64,000 nt of DNA from Prolixibacteraceae bacterium (GTDB taxonomy: Bacteria > Bacteroidota > Bacteroidia > Bacteroidales > Prolixibacteraceae), in the NCBI GenBank assembly GCA_025210775.1, contig JAOARB010000013.1, positions 62,001-126,000 on the forward strand. The letters are read 5' to 3'. A program made the position numbers and the translations under genes. The notes under the pieces are model-generated. The model was not told where the DNA came from and made no database searches. It worked only from the letters and a program-made list of their open reading frames with translations. Positions 1-9,527 of the stretch are shown in pieces. Every line of letters begins with the position of its first letter. The first letter of the stretch is position 1.

Positions 1-144
1 TTGGGAAAGGGTTTTATTGGAATGGATCTTTTTGATTTTATCATGAAAGACGATCGTTTTAATCAGATCCCTTTAATTTTAGAGACACCTAATCCAGACA
101 TCTGGAGTGATGAGATTGAACAGCTAAAAAGTTTGGTGAGATGA
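1..144 (+). CDS. nfo: Deoxyribonuclease IV (endonuclease IV), 3' end only
   Basis: This is the last 47 codons of a gene that starts before the window. The translated end contains [10 protein letters not shown] and then [11 protein letters not shown], which is the typical C-terminal end of AP endonuclease IV, including the Glu of the LETP motif that binds the zinc cluster. The enzyme cuts DNA 5' to abasic sites during base excision repair. The stop codon overlaps the ATG of the next gene (ATGA), so the two are probably translationally coupled. The family call rests on this short tail alone, but the motif is distinctive. Confidence 0.8.
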   Translation: MGKGFIGMDLFDFIMKDDRFNQIPLILETPNPDIWSDEIEQLKSLVR

Positions 145-758
145 GATATGGTTGGATGTTGATTCTTTTGGCTTTACTTGTATCCTGTACACCTAAAGTC
201 AAAAGAGGAGATGTTTTATTTCGTTCTTCATTAGACTCTACACTTTCCTCTTCTATTAATAAGGTGACTGGAGATGTTGGTTATTCTCATATGGGAATAG
301 CCGATACGTTGAATGGAAAGATTGTAGTGTTGCATGCTTCTCCTAATGGAGGAGTACATCGTTCATCATTAAGAGATTTTATTCGTGAGGATGGAGTTTC
401 ACATAGGGTGGATGTCTTTAGAATAGACAATCCTATAAGAAATGATATTAATAGTGCTTTGATAAAGGGCCGTAGTTTAATCGGAAAACCATATAACTTT
501 ACTTACATTGTTGAGGATGATGGTTATTATTGTTCTGAATATATCTATGAGATCTTTAAAAAAGATTCACTATTTCAACTGGAACCTATGACATTTAAAA
601 ATCCAACTAGTGGAGATTTTGATCGTGGCTGGGTTAATTATTATAGAAAGTTAGATATGGATATTCCTGAAGGTAAATTGGGATGTAATCCAAATAAGAT
701 GTCTAAGAATAGATATTTACGATATATCTTTTCTTTTACAATAGATGACGTTAAATAG
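141..758 (+). CDS. YiiX/YebB-like NlpC/P60-type (permuted papain-like) lipoprotein
   Basis: The 205-residue product begins with a short hydrophobic stretch ending in LVSC (Cys16), a lipobox, so it should be a lipoprotein. The mature part shows the layout of the permuted NlpC/P60 family: GDVLF at 23-27, YSHMG with the likely catalytic His50, and YYCSEY with the likely catalytic Cys131. Members act as amidases or peptidases on cell-wall peptides or other amide or ester bonds; the substrate here is unknown. It starts inside the nfo stop codon (ATGA), suggesting co-transcription, and is followed by a strong hairpin. The family is recognised from motifs; the enzyme activity is inferred. Confidence 0.75.
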   Translation: MRYGWMLILLALLVSCTPKVKRGDVLFRSSLDSTLSSSINKVTGDVGYSHMGIADTLNGKIVVLHASPNGGVHRSSLRDFIREDGVSHRVDVFRIDNPIRNDINSALIKGRSLIGKPYNFTYIVEDDGYYCSEYIYEIFKKDSLFQLEPMTFKNPTSGDFDRGWVNYYRKLDMDIPEGKLGCNPNKMSKNRYLRYIFSFTIDDVK

Positions 759-794
759 AAAAAGGAGGGAACTGAATTTTCCCTCCTTTTTTCT
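759..794. terminator. Bidirectional rho-independent terminator
   Basis: A 12-bp stem (761-772 with 778-789, core AAAGGAGGGAA) with a five-base loop is followed by a T-run on the plus strand and by TTTTTC on the minus strand. It lies between convergent genes and can serve both. Confidence 0.75.
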
Positions 795-871
795 ATTTCT
801 TATTTGTCATATAGAGTCGTATGAATAATCTTTATACGACTCTTATACTACAATTCATTACAAGATCATCC

Positions 872-3394
872 CTAGAATTGCTTTTTAGGATATAGTGACT
901 CCCATTGTTCAGGTTGGTTCTTTAATCTATAATCAAACCATGAAACAATTGTTTTGTGCCACTGTATTCGTTTCTTGTAATCTACAATCCAGTGATTCTC
1001 TCCATCAACAAGTACCATTTCGGCATCTTTCTTTAATAGTTTCAGAGCCATATAGTACTGCTTGCTTTCTCCTACTGGTACATTGGTGTCGGCAGTACCA
1101 TGAAGAAGAAGAATAGAGTTTTGGAATTTATCTGCTCGGAAAAGCGGACTTTGTTTTACAAATAGGTCTGTATTATTCCATGGATAACTTCCTGTTGCTG
1201 CAATAGTGTTGTAGCTGTATCCCCAGTATCCTTCTCCCCAATAGCTAGTGATGTCACTAATACCTGCATGAGAGATTGCTGTTTTAAAGATGTCTGTTCT
1301 TGTTTGAAGCATCATGGTCGTAAAACCTCCATAGCTTGCTCCAATACAACCTACGTTCTCTTTGTCTGCAGAAGGATGTGCTTTTAAGAATTCTTTTGTT
1401 CCTTGTATGATGTCATCAATGGCATCTTTTCCCCATCCATTAACATGGTAAGAAGAGAAGTTTTGACCAAATCCTGTAGCACCACTAGGCTGTAGCACAT
1501 AAACGATATATCCTCTAGCGGCCCATAAGTTCTTAGGATATCTTCCACCAAATGATCTTACAGTAGGAGAGGTTCCACCATAGTAATATACAATGACAGG
1601 ATATTTCTTTCCCTCTTTGTAGTTTGGTGGATAGTATACACGTCCATATATCGTATCTTCATTATGGTTCGTGAAATTAAACTCTTCTGTTTTACCAATC
1701 TTAAGATGACTATCTTTTACATTGTCACTTTGTGCTATAAGAAGGTTGTTTTTCTTCTTTGTATTATAGCAGTATACTTCTGTGTCTTTATCAATACTAG
1801 AACCATAGTATAGAATCTTTTGGTGACGTACATTGTCTACAGTAAAACGATAAATTACATCCACCGGTGTTTGTAGTTTAGTGAATGTTTTTTTTGTTAG
1901 ATCATAACGATAGATTGTTTTGTAATCTCTCTCGCTACATAGGAAATATATAGTGTTGTTTCCTGCCCATTCAAAACTACTTATTGATGGATCAAAATCT
2001 TTTGTTATTGCTTCAATAGCTTTCGTTTTTCTATCATAGATAAAAATCTGGCTATCGAATGTATTTGCTTTATGGTCAGTTTGGATATTTTTACCTATAC
2101 CTTTAAATGAGATTGGTGTTGCTTGGTATACTAATTTAGATGCATCAGGACTGTAGCTTACACTAAAGCTGTCATCTTGTTTGTTAAAAAGAGTGTCTAC
2201 TTTAAATGTATTTAGGTCCATCTCATAGATCTTCATACGATAGAAAGGCCATGCTTGACAATCTTGCTGTTTTGTAGAGAATAGAATCTTGTCGCTTTTA
2301 GGACTTATGTCTTCAAGTGAGGTTGTAAGATATCCTGTTGTAAGTTGTAAATCTTGTTGTGTGTTAAGATTAACCATCCTTAAAGAGTAACGATCTCTAT
2401 ATCCATCTATTCTGTCATCTGGAGTATAGATACGTTTAAGATCTTCCTTCTTCGATTTATTGGTTTGTTGATAGTATATAATCTTTGTCTCATCCGGGGT
2501 GATATAGAAAGAGCTTAGTTTTTCAATTCCTGAATATAACACTTCTTTTTTCTGTGTATTGGCATCAAAACTCAACACCTCATAGCCAGTACCTGATTTT
2601 AAAGCGTATACTACTTTATCGTGATTTTTAGTCCATCTCCAATTAATTAGTTTGCTATATCTCCACTCTTCTACGATTTGGTGATCTTTCATCTTGCGTA
2701 TTTGGTAACGGAAAAGACCTTTTCCATCTACAATATCTTTATATACGATGGTGTAGAAGTTACCCGATGGAGATATCGTAGATGAAGATATCTTTGTTCC
2801 ATTAAGAAGATCGTTTAACGATAAAATTCTTTTGTGCGATGTATTTGATGGAGAATAAGATAGTTCGTTCTCTTTTATCTTAATACTAGATTTAAACGAT
2901 GGCTTTTCTTGAAGGTTGGTGTAAGCAATAGTAAGGTGATGCGAACCAAGTGATAACTCTACTGGAATCTTTAGTGTTGTTTTCGCTGTATCATTATACT
3001 CTTTTATCACCTCTTTATCCATATAGATTTTCATCGGATTGTTGGTTGTAAGTTCCAGTGTCGACTTACTCCATTGATCCGCATGAATATTGGTCTCTAA
3101 AAGGTATAAATGATGATTTTTGTTAAGTTTATTGTAAAGATCATTTTCACTACTTTTTTCCCATGATAGGGTAGCTTTCTTTGCTAGTACATCGTATTCT
3201 GTCTTTGATGTAGAAAGATAATCAGTCAATTCTGTCTTTTTGAAGTTGACATCCCCTTGCTGACTAAGGGCAGGGAGGTGTATTTCTCCCACATTAACAA
3301 CATTCCACGTCTTTGGTGTTTTTCCGTTCTCTTGCGCCATTCCTGTTTGAAAAAATAGGGAGCATGCAACAAAACAGGTTATCATCTTGTTCAT
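872..3394 (-). CDS. Secreted S9 family serine peptidase (prolyl oligopeptidase/DPP-like)
   Basis: The 840-residue protein has an N-terminal signal peptide (hydrophobic CFVACSLFF, likely cut after GMA-Q). The middle is repetitive and beta-rich, as in the propeller domain of S9 peptidases. The C-terminal alpha/beta hydrolase domain carries the catalytic triad: GASYGG with Ser687, HGTADTNVP with Asp769 and ENHW with His801. Such enzymes remove dipeptides or cut short peptides, often after Pro, in the periplasm, and feed peptide catabolism in Bacteroidota. It is a single-gene unit facing the opposite way to its neighbours. A TAnnTTTG-like element lies at 3468-3461 upstream on the minus strand. 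Exact specificity (DPP-IV, acylaminoacyl peptidase) cannot be read from the sequence. Confidence 0.88.
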   Translation of the reverse strand: MNKMITCFVACSLFFQTGMAQENGKTPKTWNVVNVGEIHLPALSQQGDVNFKKTELTDYLSTSKTEYDVLAKKATLSWEKSSENDLYNKLNKNHHLYLLETNIHADQWSKSTLELTTNNPMKIYMDKEVIKEYNDTAKTTLKIPVELSLGSHHLTIAYTNLQEKPSFKSSIKIKENELSYSPSNTSHKRILSLNDLLNGTKISSSTISPSGNFYTIVYKDIVDGKGLFRYQIRKMKDHQIVEEWRYSKLINWRWTKNHDKVVYALKSGTGYEVLSFDANTQKKEVLYSGIEKLSSFYITPDETKIIYYQQTNKSKKEDLKRIYTPDDRIDGYRDRYSLRMVNLNTQQDLQLTTGYLTTSLEDISPKSDKILFSTKQQDCQAWPFYRMKIYEMDLNTFKVDTLFNKQDDSFSVSYSPDASKLVYQATPISFKGIGKNIQTDHKANTFDSQIFIYDRKTKAIEAITKDFDPSISSFEWAGNNTIYFLCSERDYKTIYRYDLTKKTFTKLQTPVDVIYRFTVDNVRHQKILYYGSSIDKDTEVYCYNTKKKNNLLIAQSDNVKDSHLKIGKTEEFNFTNHNEDTIYGRVYYPPNYKEGKKYPVIVYYYGGTSPTVRSFGGRYPKNLWAARGYIVYVLQPSGATGFGQNFSSYHVNGWGKDAIDDIIQGTKEFLKAHPSADKENVGCIGASYGGFTTMMLQTRTDIFKTAISHAGISDITSYWGEGYWGYSYNTIAATGSYPWNNTDLFVKQSPLFRADKFQNSILLLHGTADTNVPVGESKQYYMALKLLKKDAEMVLVDGENHWIVDYKKRIQWHKTIVSWFDYRLKNQPEQWESLYPKKQF

Positions 3395-3546
3395 AATAAA
3401 TAATTATTAGTTCTCAGAAAAGAAGTATACATATGTTTTATGTATTTTCTTAAATGTTACCAAAAATATTATAAATTGGGATGACTTTTGACACTTAGGA
3501 ACTATTTTTCTATTGAAAAGGTCTTTATCTAACTGAATTATTAGTT

Positions 3547-5346
3547 ATGGCAGAAAATAGACGATGGACTAAAATATTACCTACAGAACTAAATGATTTT
3601 ATACATAATCTCCCAAAGGTTGATTTTGAATGTGATGCATCCTCCTTGTTAAAGGATATTAATCTAAAAGGGGATCAAACATATGAGATTAAAGAAAATA
3701 CTCATACTGAGATGACTTTTGACTTGGTGTCAAATGGACTGGCATTTCATTATCCTGAAGAGATCTTAAGACATCGCTGTACTCATCATGTGTTAAATAA
3801 ACAAGCGTTAACTAATAGAGAAGATCTGATTAAAACATTTGAACAGAACATTAGTGATGAAGAGTTGATAGGAGCATATATTCGTTTAGGTCAATTCGCT
3901 TCACCTTATGTTGGATTGGTATTGTTACCAAAGAAATATCGTCTTCTATTGTATGTTATTCAGTCCATAGGATTAGGATTGGTTTCTGAACAAGAGCTTG
4001 TTGACTTACAACCTCCACGGTTTGTTGGTGCAAGTTTTATTCTTCCTTCGGCGAGAAATGTGTTGTTTAATGGAGTCCCTTCTATCATTGAAAGTCCTAA
4101 AGGTCCAGTAAAAGTACAATATATTGCCAGCTCTTATGTTGGTGCGATAAAGAAAGCCCTGCATTCTTTATTGATTAGTTCGCTTGTCTCCCAGGGAGGA
4201 TTTGCTTCTCAAGCTTCTGTGGTTTCTGTGAAGAATCCGTATGATAGTAAGATGGTATTTATGTTTGAAGGACCTTCTGGTTCTGGGAAGAGTGAGATGT
4301 ATCGTCAAATGAAACGTTCTGAAGATGGAACTATCGCTATTGGTTTTAATCGTGTAACTCGTGATAAATTATCGATACCGATGACCTTAATGTCAAAAAT
4401 ACGACCCATTGCAGATGATCTTATTATTCAAAATACCGAGTCTAGTAAAAAACGCTTAAAGGTGAAAGATGCTGAAGGAGGTTGGTATATTAGTGTAAAA
4501 GATATCCTTAAGTATGGAGATAATCCTCCTATGGAATCGATCTCTTTTAATCCTTCTAATTCTTTAATCTATGGTAATATTACTTCATACCCTCAGGCAG
4601 ATGTTTTAATTTGGAATCATCAAAAAAGTTTAAAATATAGTGCCAATCCAAGGGTCGTCGTTCCTAAGAGGATAATTGCTAAGTCTTTGAATAAAGAGGT
4701 GAGTGTAGATGTTCGTCTTTTGGGTGTCCCTACAACTACATGTAACGATAATTATAAAGGTTCAGGTGTTCTTGGTTTTGCTCATCTTCTTCCTCCAGCT
4801 TTAGCTTGGTTATGGCGTTTGGTTTGTCCGATGTCATGTGCCAATGGAAAATTAGTCAGTGGTGGTTTACTAGGTATGACCGATTTTGTAACGGACAATC
4901 ATTTTACGATTGCCAATAGATTGCTAAAAGAGATTAAGAAACGAGATAAGATATCTTACCTTTTAACTCCTTCTGGATATATTGGAGCATGGAATATTGG
5001 TTATATGCCTCAGCTTTTAATGAGAGAATACATTAGTCGTCGTGGAAATTGTAATTTTAGTGAAGATCAGTTTCAGCCTGCAATGAACTCATTGTTTGGT
5101 TTTGAAATGTATCAGATGACTTTAGAGGGAATACGAATACCTTCGAAACTTCTGCTTCCATATAAACAAGATAATATGTCTATAGAAACTTATGAGGAGG
5201 GAATTAATGATTATTATATCATTTTTAAAGAGATCCTTTCTTCGTATCTTTCTGACGCCTTAGATCCTTTAGGAATAAAGATTATTGAAACATTTCTTTC
5301 TGAAGGAACGATAGAAGATTTTATTGATTTAATACCTAAAAAATAA
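3547..5346 (+). CDS. DUF4914-like protein with a PEPCK-type P-loop
   Basis: The 599-residue protein resembles the Bacteroidota family DUF4914; I recognise it by overall character, with moderate certainty. The clearest motif is a Walker A loop, GPSGSGKSE, at 242-250, of the kind seen in PEP carboxykinase and HPr kinase folds. No signal peptide or membrane segment is visible, so it is probably cytosolic. A nucleotide-dependent kinase or phosphotransferase role is possible but not shown. It is followed after 5 bases by an Xaa-Pro aminopeptidase gene, so the two are likely co-transcribed, which hints at a role linked to peptide or amino-acid use. Confidence 0.6.
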   Translation: MAENRRWTKILPTELNDFIHNLPKVDFECDASSLLKDINLKGDQTYEIKENTHTEMTFDLVSNGLAFHYPEEILRHRCTHHVLNKQALTNREDLIKTFEQNISDEELIGAYIRLGQFASPYVGLVLLPKKYRLLLYVIQSIGLGLVSEQELVDLQPPRFVGASFILPSARNVLFNGVPSIIESPKGPVKVQYIASSYVGAIKKALHSLLISSLVSQGGFASQASVVSVKNPYDSKMVFMFEGPSGSGKSEMYRQMKRSEDGTIAIGFNRVTRDKLSIPMTLMSKIRPIADDLIIQNTESSKKRLKVKDAEGGWYISVKDILKYGDNPPMESISFNPSNSLIYGNITSYPQADVLIWNHQKSLKYSANPRVVVPKRIIAKSLNKEVSVDVRLLGVPTTTCNDNYKGSGVLGFAHLLPPALAWLWRLVCPMSCANGKLVSGGLLGMTDFVTDNHFTIANRLLKEIKKRDKISYLLTPSGYIGAWNIGYMPQLLMREYISRRGNCNFSEDQFQPAMNSLFGFEMYQMTLEGIRIPSKLLLPYKQDNMSIETYEEGINDYYIIFKEILSSYLSDALDPLGIKIIETFLSEGTIEDFIDLIPKK

Positions 5347-5351
5347 TATAG

Positions 5352-7103
5352 ATGAATATGATTGCAACACGTCTAGAGAAATTGCGTCATGAAATGAGTT
5401 TAAGAGGTTTAGATGCTCTTATTGTTTTTCATTCCGATCCACACCTTAGTGAATATATGCATGGTCACTTTAAATGTAGAGAGTGGCTTTCAGGGTTTAG
5501 TGGATCCTATGGCTTTATGGTTGTTACGAAAAGTAGATCCGCGCTTTGGACCGATTCTAGGTATACTGTTCAGGCTGCAATGCAACTAAAAGGAACTGAA
5601 ATAGAGATTATTCAAGATAGACTCCCAGATACTTTACATTATACGAATTGGTTAAAACAAGAGTTTACTACTGGAGCCAAAGTGGGAATGGATTCTCGCC
5701 TTGTTTCTATTCAAGAGTATCAATATCTGTCTGATGTATCTGACTTTGAATGGATCGATTGTGGCGATCTTTTTGCTGTAATTGCTGATGATAGAGATCC
5801 TTTCTTGCTAAATGAGGTGATGGATCATCCCGTTACTTTTTCTGGTAAGGCAAGAGAAGAAAAAATAGAGGAGTTACGCACTTTTATGAAATCTCATCAT
5901 ATGGACCATTATGTGGTTTCAGCATTAGATGAGATTGCTTGGTTGTTAAATCTAAGAGGAAGTGATATTCCTTTTAACCCTGTCTTCTATTCTTATGTCA
6001 TTGTTTCTGCTAATAAGATTACTCTTTTCTCTAATGGCGGAATGGATAGTTTATTGTCTGAATCGTTAGATGTCATGGGAGTTGAAATAAAGGCTTATGA
6101 TCTTTTTTATGATACATTGTCCCAATTAAATGGTACGGTTGGCTTAGATGCTTCTAAAGCGACACAAAAGATTGTTTTTTCATTAAAGAGTGAACCTCTA
6201 TTTGTTTCTTCTCCAATCACAAAGGCTAAGGCGATTAAAAATGATGTTGAGCTAAAAGGGGCAGAAGAGGCACATGTGGAAGATGCCAAGGCGCTCTTTG
6301 CTTTCTGGAAGTGGTTGGATGAAAATCAACAAAAAGGGTATACTGAATATGAAATTGGACGCAAAGTAAATGAGTTCCGTTCTGTTTCCTCATCTTTTGT
6401 GCAAGATAGTTTTGCTCCTATTGTTGGGTTTAATGAAAATGGCGCTATTGTTCACTACTCTGCTTCAGAAGAGAGTAAATCGGTAAAAGGTAATGGTATG
6501 CTTTTGATTGATTCTGGAGGACAGTATCTAATGGGCACTACTGACATTACAAGGACTTATGCTATTGGGACCCCTTCTAATGAAATGAAAGAAGATTATA
6601 CTCGAGTACTAAAAGGTATGATTGCACTTAGTCAAGCCGTATTTCCTAAAGGATATGCTGGTTGCCATTTAGATATCTTAGCTAGAACTGCTTTGCTTGC
6701 CGAAAGAACTAATTATGGGCATGGCACAGGACATGGTGTAGGTAGTTATCTGAATGTGCATGAAGGACCAATGTCTATTCGTCCAGATTATAATCAAGAG
6801 CCTTTGTGTCCAGGACAAGTTTTGTCTAATGAACCAGGTGTTTATCGTGAAGGGGCTTATGGTATCCGAATTGAGAATCTGATCTCTGTGGTGGAAGATA
6901 TAACCAATGAGTTTGGAGCATTCTATTCATTTAAATCTTTAACTCTTTTTCCTATTGACCTTAAATTGGTCGCTAAGGAGCTATTGACTAAAGAGGAGAT
7001 ACAATGGGTTAATGACTACCATGATCATATAAGAAAAGAGTTATCTAATAAAATAGACAACTCTCTAAAAGATATTTTGCATTCTAAAACGATGCATCTC
7101 TAA
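5352..7103 (+). CDS. pepP: Xaa-Pro aminopeptidase (M24B family)
   Basis: The 583-residue enzyme should remove the N-terminal residue from peptides with Pro in second position. It has the two creatinase-like N-terminal domains and a C-terminal pita-bread domain with the expected dinuclear metal ligands: Asp387 (LIDSGG), Asp398 (TTDITR), the GHGTGHGVG loop with His457 and His461, Glu494 (SNEPGVY) and Glu508 (IRIENL). The length matches the long, cytosolic three-domain form found in Bacteroidota and eukaryotes. A second ATG lies two codons downstream. It sits 5 bases after the DUF4914-like gene. Confidence 0.9.
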   Translation: MNMIATRLEKLRHEMSLRGLDALIVFHSDPHLSEYMHGHFKCREWLSGFSGSYGFMVVTKSRSALWTDSRYTVQAAMQLKGTEIEIIQDRLPDTLHYTNWLKQEFTTGAKVGMDSRLVSIQEYQYLSDVSDFEWIDCGDLFAVIADDRDPFLLNEVMDHPVTFSGKAREEKIEELRTFMKSHHMDHYVVSALDEIAWLLNLRGSDIPFNPVFYSYVIVSANKITLFSNGGMDSLLSESLDVMGVEIKAYDLFYDTLSQLNGTVGLDASKATQKIVFSLKSEPLFVSSPITKAKAIKNDVELKGAEEAHVEDAKALFAFWKWLDENQQKGYTEYEIGRKVNEFRSVSSSFVQDSFAPIVGFNENGAIVHYSASEESKSVKGNGMLLIDSGGQYLMGTTDITRTYAIGTPSNEMKEDYTRVLKGMIALSQAVFPKGYAGCHLDILARTALLAERTNYGHGTGHGVGSYLNVHEGPMSIRPDYNQEPLCPGQVLSNEPGVYREGAYGIRIENLISVVEDITNEFGAFYSFKSLTLFPIDLKLVAKELLTKEEIQWVNDYHDHIRKELSNKIDNSLKDILHSKTMHL

Positions 7104-7609
7104 TCACTATACTTATAATCCGCAAGAAGCTTCTCTAGTTTCTTGCGTGAAAAATATATTCGACTTTTAATCGTACCTATAGGGAGATCTAATTTCTGTG
7201 AGATCTCTTTGTAGCGATATCCTTTTATAAATAGTTGTAATGGCTCTCTATTCTCCTTCTCGAGACTTTTTATTGCAAAACGAATCTCTTTCTCTGCTTC
7301 TATTGATTCTGGGCTAGGAGAGTAGTAGTCTCTTTGAATATTAATATGAAAACTCGTTGATTGATCAAAAGCATTATTCACTTTTGTTTGACGTCTAAAG
7401 TCGTTGATATAACTGTTTTTCATAATCGTAAATATCCACGCTTTAAGATTTGTGTTGGGTTTAAACTTATTTTGATAAGTTAGGGCTTTGAGAAAAGTGT
7501 CTTGTAACAGATCTTGAGCTTTCTCTGGATCTGATGTAAGTTTAATAGCAAAAAAATAGAGATTATCTTTTAATGCCAAAAGATTATCTTTGAATTCAAG
7601 TGCGGTCAT
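7100..7609 (-). CDS. RNA polymerase ECF-type sigma factor (paralogue 2)
   Basis: The 169-residue protein has the sigma-70 region 2 signature (DPEKAQDLLQDTFLKALTY, then LKAWIFTIMKN and NDFRR) and a C-terminal region 4 helix-turn-helix (YKEISQKLDLPIGTIKSRIY). It directs core RNA polymerase to a dedicated promoter set. I place the start at ATG 7609; a longer frame to 7654 would need a TTG. That start makes the protein line up end to end with the gene just upstream, which is clearly its paralogue. The 3' end overlaps the convergent pepP gene by 4 bases. No anti-sigma gene is adjacent. Confidence 0.88.
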   Translation of the reverse strand: MTALEFKDNLLALKDNLYFFAIKLTSDPEKAQDLLQDTFLKALTYQNKFKPNTNLKAWIFTIMKNSYINDFRRQTKVNNAFDQSTSFHINIQRDYYSPSPESIEAEKEIRFAIKSLEKENREPLQLFIKGYRYKEISQKLDLPIGTIKSRIYFSRKKLEKLLADYKYSD

Positions 7610-7659
7610 ATATTTAGGTATTAAGTTAATCGGTAAGGGGTGTGGTGAACACAATTAAA

Positions 7660-8166
7660 TTAATTTGCGTATTCCTTTAACCATTTCTCTAGTTTTTTTC
7701 GTGTAAAAAAGATCCTACTCTTTACTGTACCAAGAGGAAGCCCTAATTTGGCCGCAATCTCTTTGTACTTAAACCCATTTAAAAACATTAAGAATGGTTC
7801 CCTGAACTCTTTGTCTAGTCGATAGATATTTTTTAGAATCTCTTTCTCTGCATGAGTAGAGTCTGGACTAGGAAAATGAGTGTCTTTGGAAATGTTTAAA
7901 AGATAATCGTTATTGCTGAAATCAAACGTGGTCTTTGTTTTAATATTTCTACGATAATCATTAATGAAAGTGTTCTTCATGATAGTGTAGATCCATGCTT
8001 TGAAATTAGTATTGTCTCGAAACTTCTCTCGATAAGTTAAAGCCTTTAAATATGTCTCTTGCAATAAGTCTTGTGCTCGTTCGGGATCTGCAGTTAAACT
8101 CAGTGCAAAATAATAGAGCTTGTCTTCCAATTTAAGTAACGATTTTTGAAATTGAATTAGGTTCAT
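7660..8166 (-). CDS. RNA polymerase ECF-type sigma factor (paralogue 1)
   Basis: The 168-residue protein has the same layout as its downstream neighbour: region 2 (DPERAQDLLQETYLKALTY, FKAWIYTIMKN, NDYRR) and region 4 (YKEIAAKLGLPLGTVKSRIF). The two are a tandem duplication, with roughly half the residues identical by eye and the divergence greatest in the linker between regions 2 and 4. They are probably co-transcribed from a promoter at about 8216-8246. No anti-sigma factor or SusC/D partner is adjacent, so the inducing signal is unknown. Confidence 0.88.
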   Translation of the reverse strand: MNLIQFQKSLLKLEDKLYYFALSLTADPERAQDLLQETYLKALTYREKFRDNTNFKAWIYTIMKNTFINDYRRNIKTKTTFDFSNNDYLLNISKDTHFPSPDSTHAEKEILKNIYRLDKEFREPFLMFLNGFKYKEIAAKLGLPLGTVKSRIFFTRKKLEKWLKEYAN

Positions 8167-8215
8167 AAGGGGGATCGTTTAAATTAGTATTTAATTAGAA
8201 CTCTTTGAGTTATAT

Positions 8216-8246
8216 CAAATTTATTAACAATTTTTCTTATAAACAA
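8216..8246 (-). promoter_or_regulatory. Bacteroidota-type promoter for the sigma-factor pair
   Basis: On the minus strand a TTG (8246-8244) is followed after 20 bases by TAAATTTG (8223-8216), an exact match to the TAnnTTTG -7 element of Bacteroidota. It lies about 50 bases before the start of the first sigma gene. Confidence 0.5.
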
Positions 8247-8633
8247 GTATTTTGATCGTTTATAAAATTGTTTTAGTTGCATTTCTTGGATAAAATATTA
8301 TATGGTTAAATAATTAAAAATGAACTTACATGTTCGCAAAAACACGAATTCTGTTCAGCCCAATAAGGTATAGTAAAGCTTGTTTATTATAGGAAAAATA
8401 AGGATATTGATTTTTTAAATGACACTTTTCAGTTCATATTAAAAAAATGTGAAAAAATATTAAATGATAAAATGGTCTATCATACATACGCTATATGATG
8501 CAATATTCTGGCCAATGAGGTAAATCTATTTTGAGTGATAAAAAAACAATGCAATCTAAATGTTGAGGAGTATTATTAAATGGGACTCTCTAGACTTAAA
8601 ACGGAAAATGATCTGAATTGAAAAAAATGTGAA

Positions 8634-8672
8634 TTGTTGTTGTAAGACTTAAGAAAAATAGCTGTATCTTTC
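8634..8672 (+). promoter_or_regulatory. Possible promoter for the SDR gene
   Basis: Three overlapping TTG triplets (8634-8642) are followed after 22 bases by TATCTTTC (8665-8672), one mismatch from TAnnTTTG. It lies about 40 bases before the ATG at 8712. Confidence 0.35.
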
Positions 8673-8711
8673 GCACTATTTTTAAAAAACCTTTGAATTA
8701 TTCTATTTAAA

Positions 8712-9515
8712 ATGAAGAATAAAGTAGTTGTTATTACGGGTGCATCTTCTGGTATAGGAAAAGCTTTAGCTACTACCTATGCGAAAAGTGGTGCTAAATT
8801 GGTTCTTGGGGCGAGAAGATTAGATCGTCTTGAGTCTTTAGCTTCTGAATTAGATACAGAAACTATATGCGTTGCAACAGATGTAACAAAAGAACAAGAT
8901 TGTAAGCAACTTATTGATTCGGCAGTTGATCATTTTGGTAAGATTGATGTATTAATTAATAATGCAGGAATTTCCATGCGTGCATTGTTTGAGGATCTAG
9001 AATTAGATGTTCTTAAGAATGTTATGGATGTAAACTTCTGGGGTACGGTGTATTGTACAAAATATGCATTGCCTCATATCATTGAAACGAAAGGTTCTAT
9101 TGTTGGTGTAATATCTATTGCGGGGTATGTTGGACTGCCTGGAAGAACAGGTTATGCTGCTTCTAAATTTGCTGTAAGAGGATTCTTAGATACTGTGAGA
9201 ATTGAAAACCTACATAAAGGTGTTCATGTATTGGTGGCTGCTCCTGGATTTACTGCTTCCGAAATACGTACCAAAGCATTGGTTGAGGATGGCTCTTCTC
9301 AAGGAGATACCCCTCGTAATGAATCGAAAATGATGAGTGCAGAAGAGTGTGCTCAACATATATATAAGGCTGTAAAGAGAAAAAAACGTTCCCTTATCCT
9401 TACATTTATTGAGGGTAAGTTTACGGTGTTTCTATCAAAGTTTTTCCCTTCCTTACTTGATAGATTAACATTTAATCACATGGCAAAAGAGCCGAATTCT
9501 CCTTTTGCAAAATAA
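8712..9515 (+). CDS. SDR family NAD(P)-dependent oxidoreductase
   Basis: The 267-residue protein is a classical short-chain dehydrogenase/reductase. It shows TGASSGIG at 9-16 (dinucleotide binding), NNAG at 83-86, the catalytic Ser135 and YAASK with Tyr148 and Lys152. An Arg-rich pair (ARR) after the second strand suggests NADP(H). The C-terminal ~40 residues are hydrophobic and basic, as in DHRS7-like members that sit on membranes. The gene begins a plus-strand run with a thioesterase 12 bases downstream and a LysE exporter beyond, suggesting lipid or acyl-CoA metabolism. The substrate is unknown. Confidence 0.88.
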   Translation: MKNKVVVITGASSGIGKALATTYAKSGAKLVLGARRLDRLESLASELDTETICVATDVTKEQDCKQLIDSAVDHFGKIDVLINNAGISMRALFEDLELDVLKNVMDVNFWGTVYCTKYALPHIIETKGSIVGVISIAGYVGLPGRTGYAASKFAVRGFLDTVRIENLHKGVHVLVAAPGFTASEIRTKALVEDGSSQGDTPRNESKMMSAEECAQHIYKAVKRKKRSLILTFIEGKFTVFLSKFFPSLLDRLTFNHMAKEPNSPFAK

Positions 9516-9527
9516 CCTACAAAATTA

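Larger units (their letters stand above)
8167..8711. other. Intergenic region between divergent sigma and SDR genes
   Basis: 545 bases without a credible gene, very AT-rich. It holds the minus-strand promoter described separately and, near the other end, a weaker candidate for the SDR gene: TTG repeats at 8634-8642 and TATCTTTC at 8665-8672, one base off the TAnnTTTG consensus. I see no RNA gene or long repeat. Confidence 0.6.

Noticed and set aside
813..843. Hairpin as terminator of the S9 peptidase gene
   Set aside because: The 10-bp stem has no T-run on either strand; the stronger hairpin at 761-789 is the better candidate.
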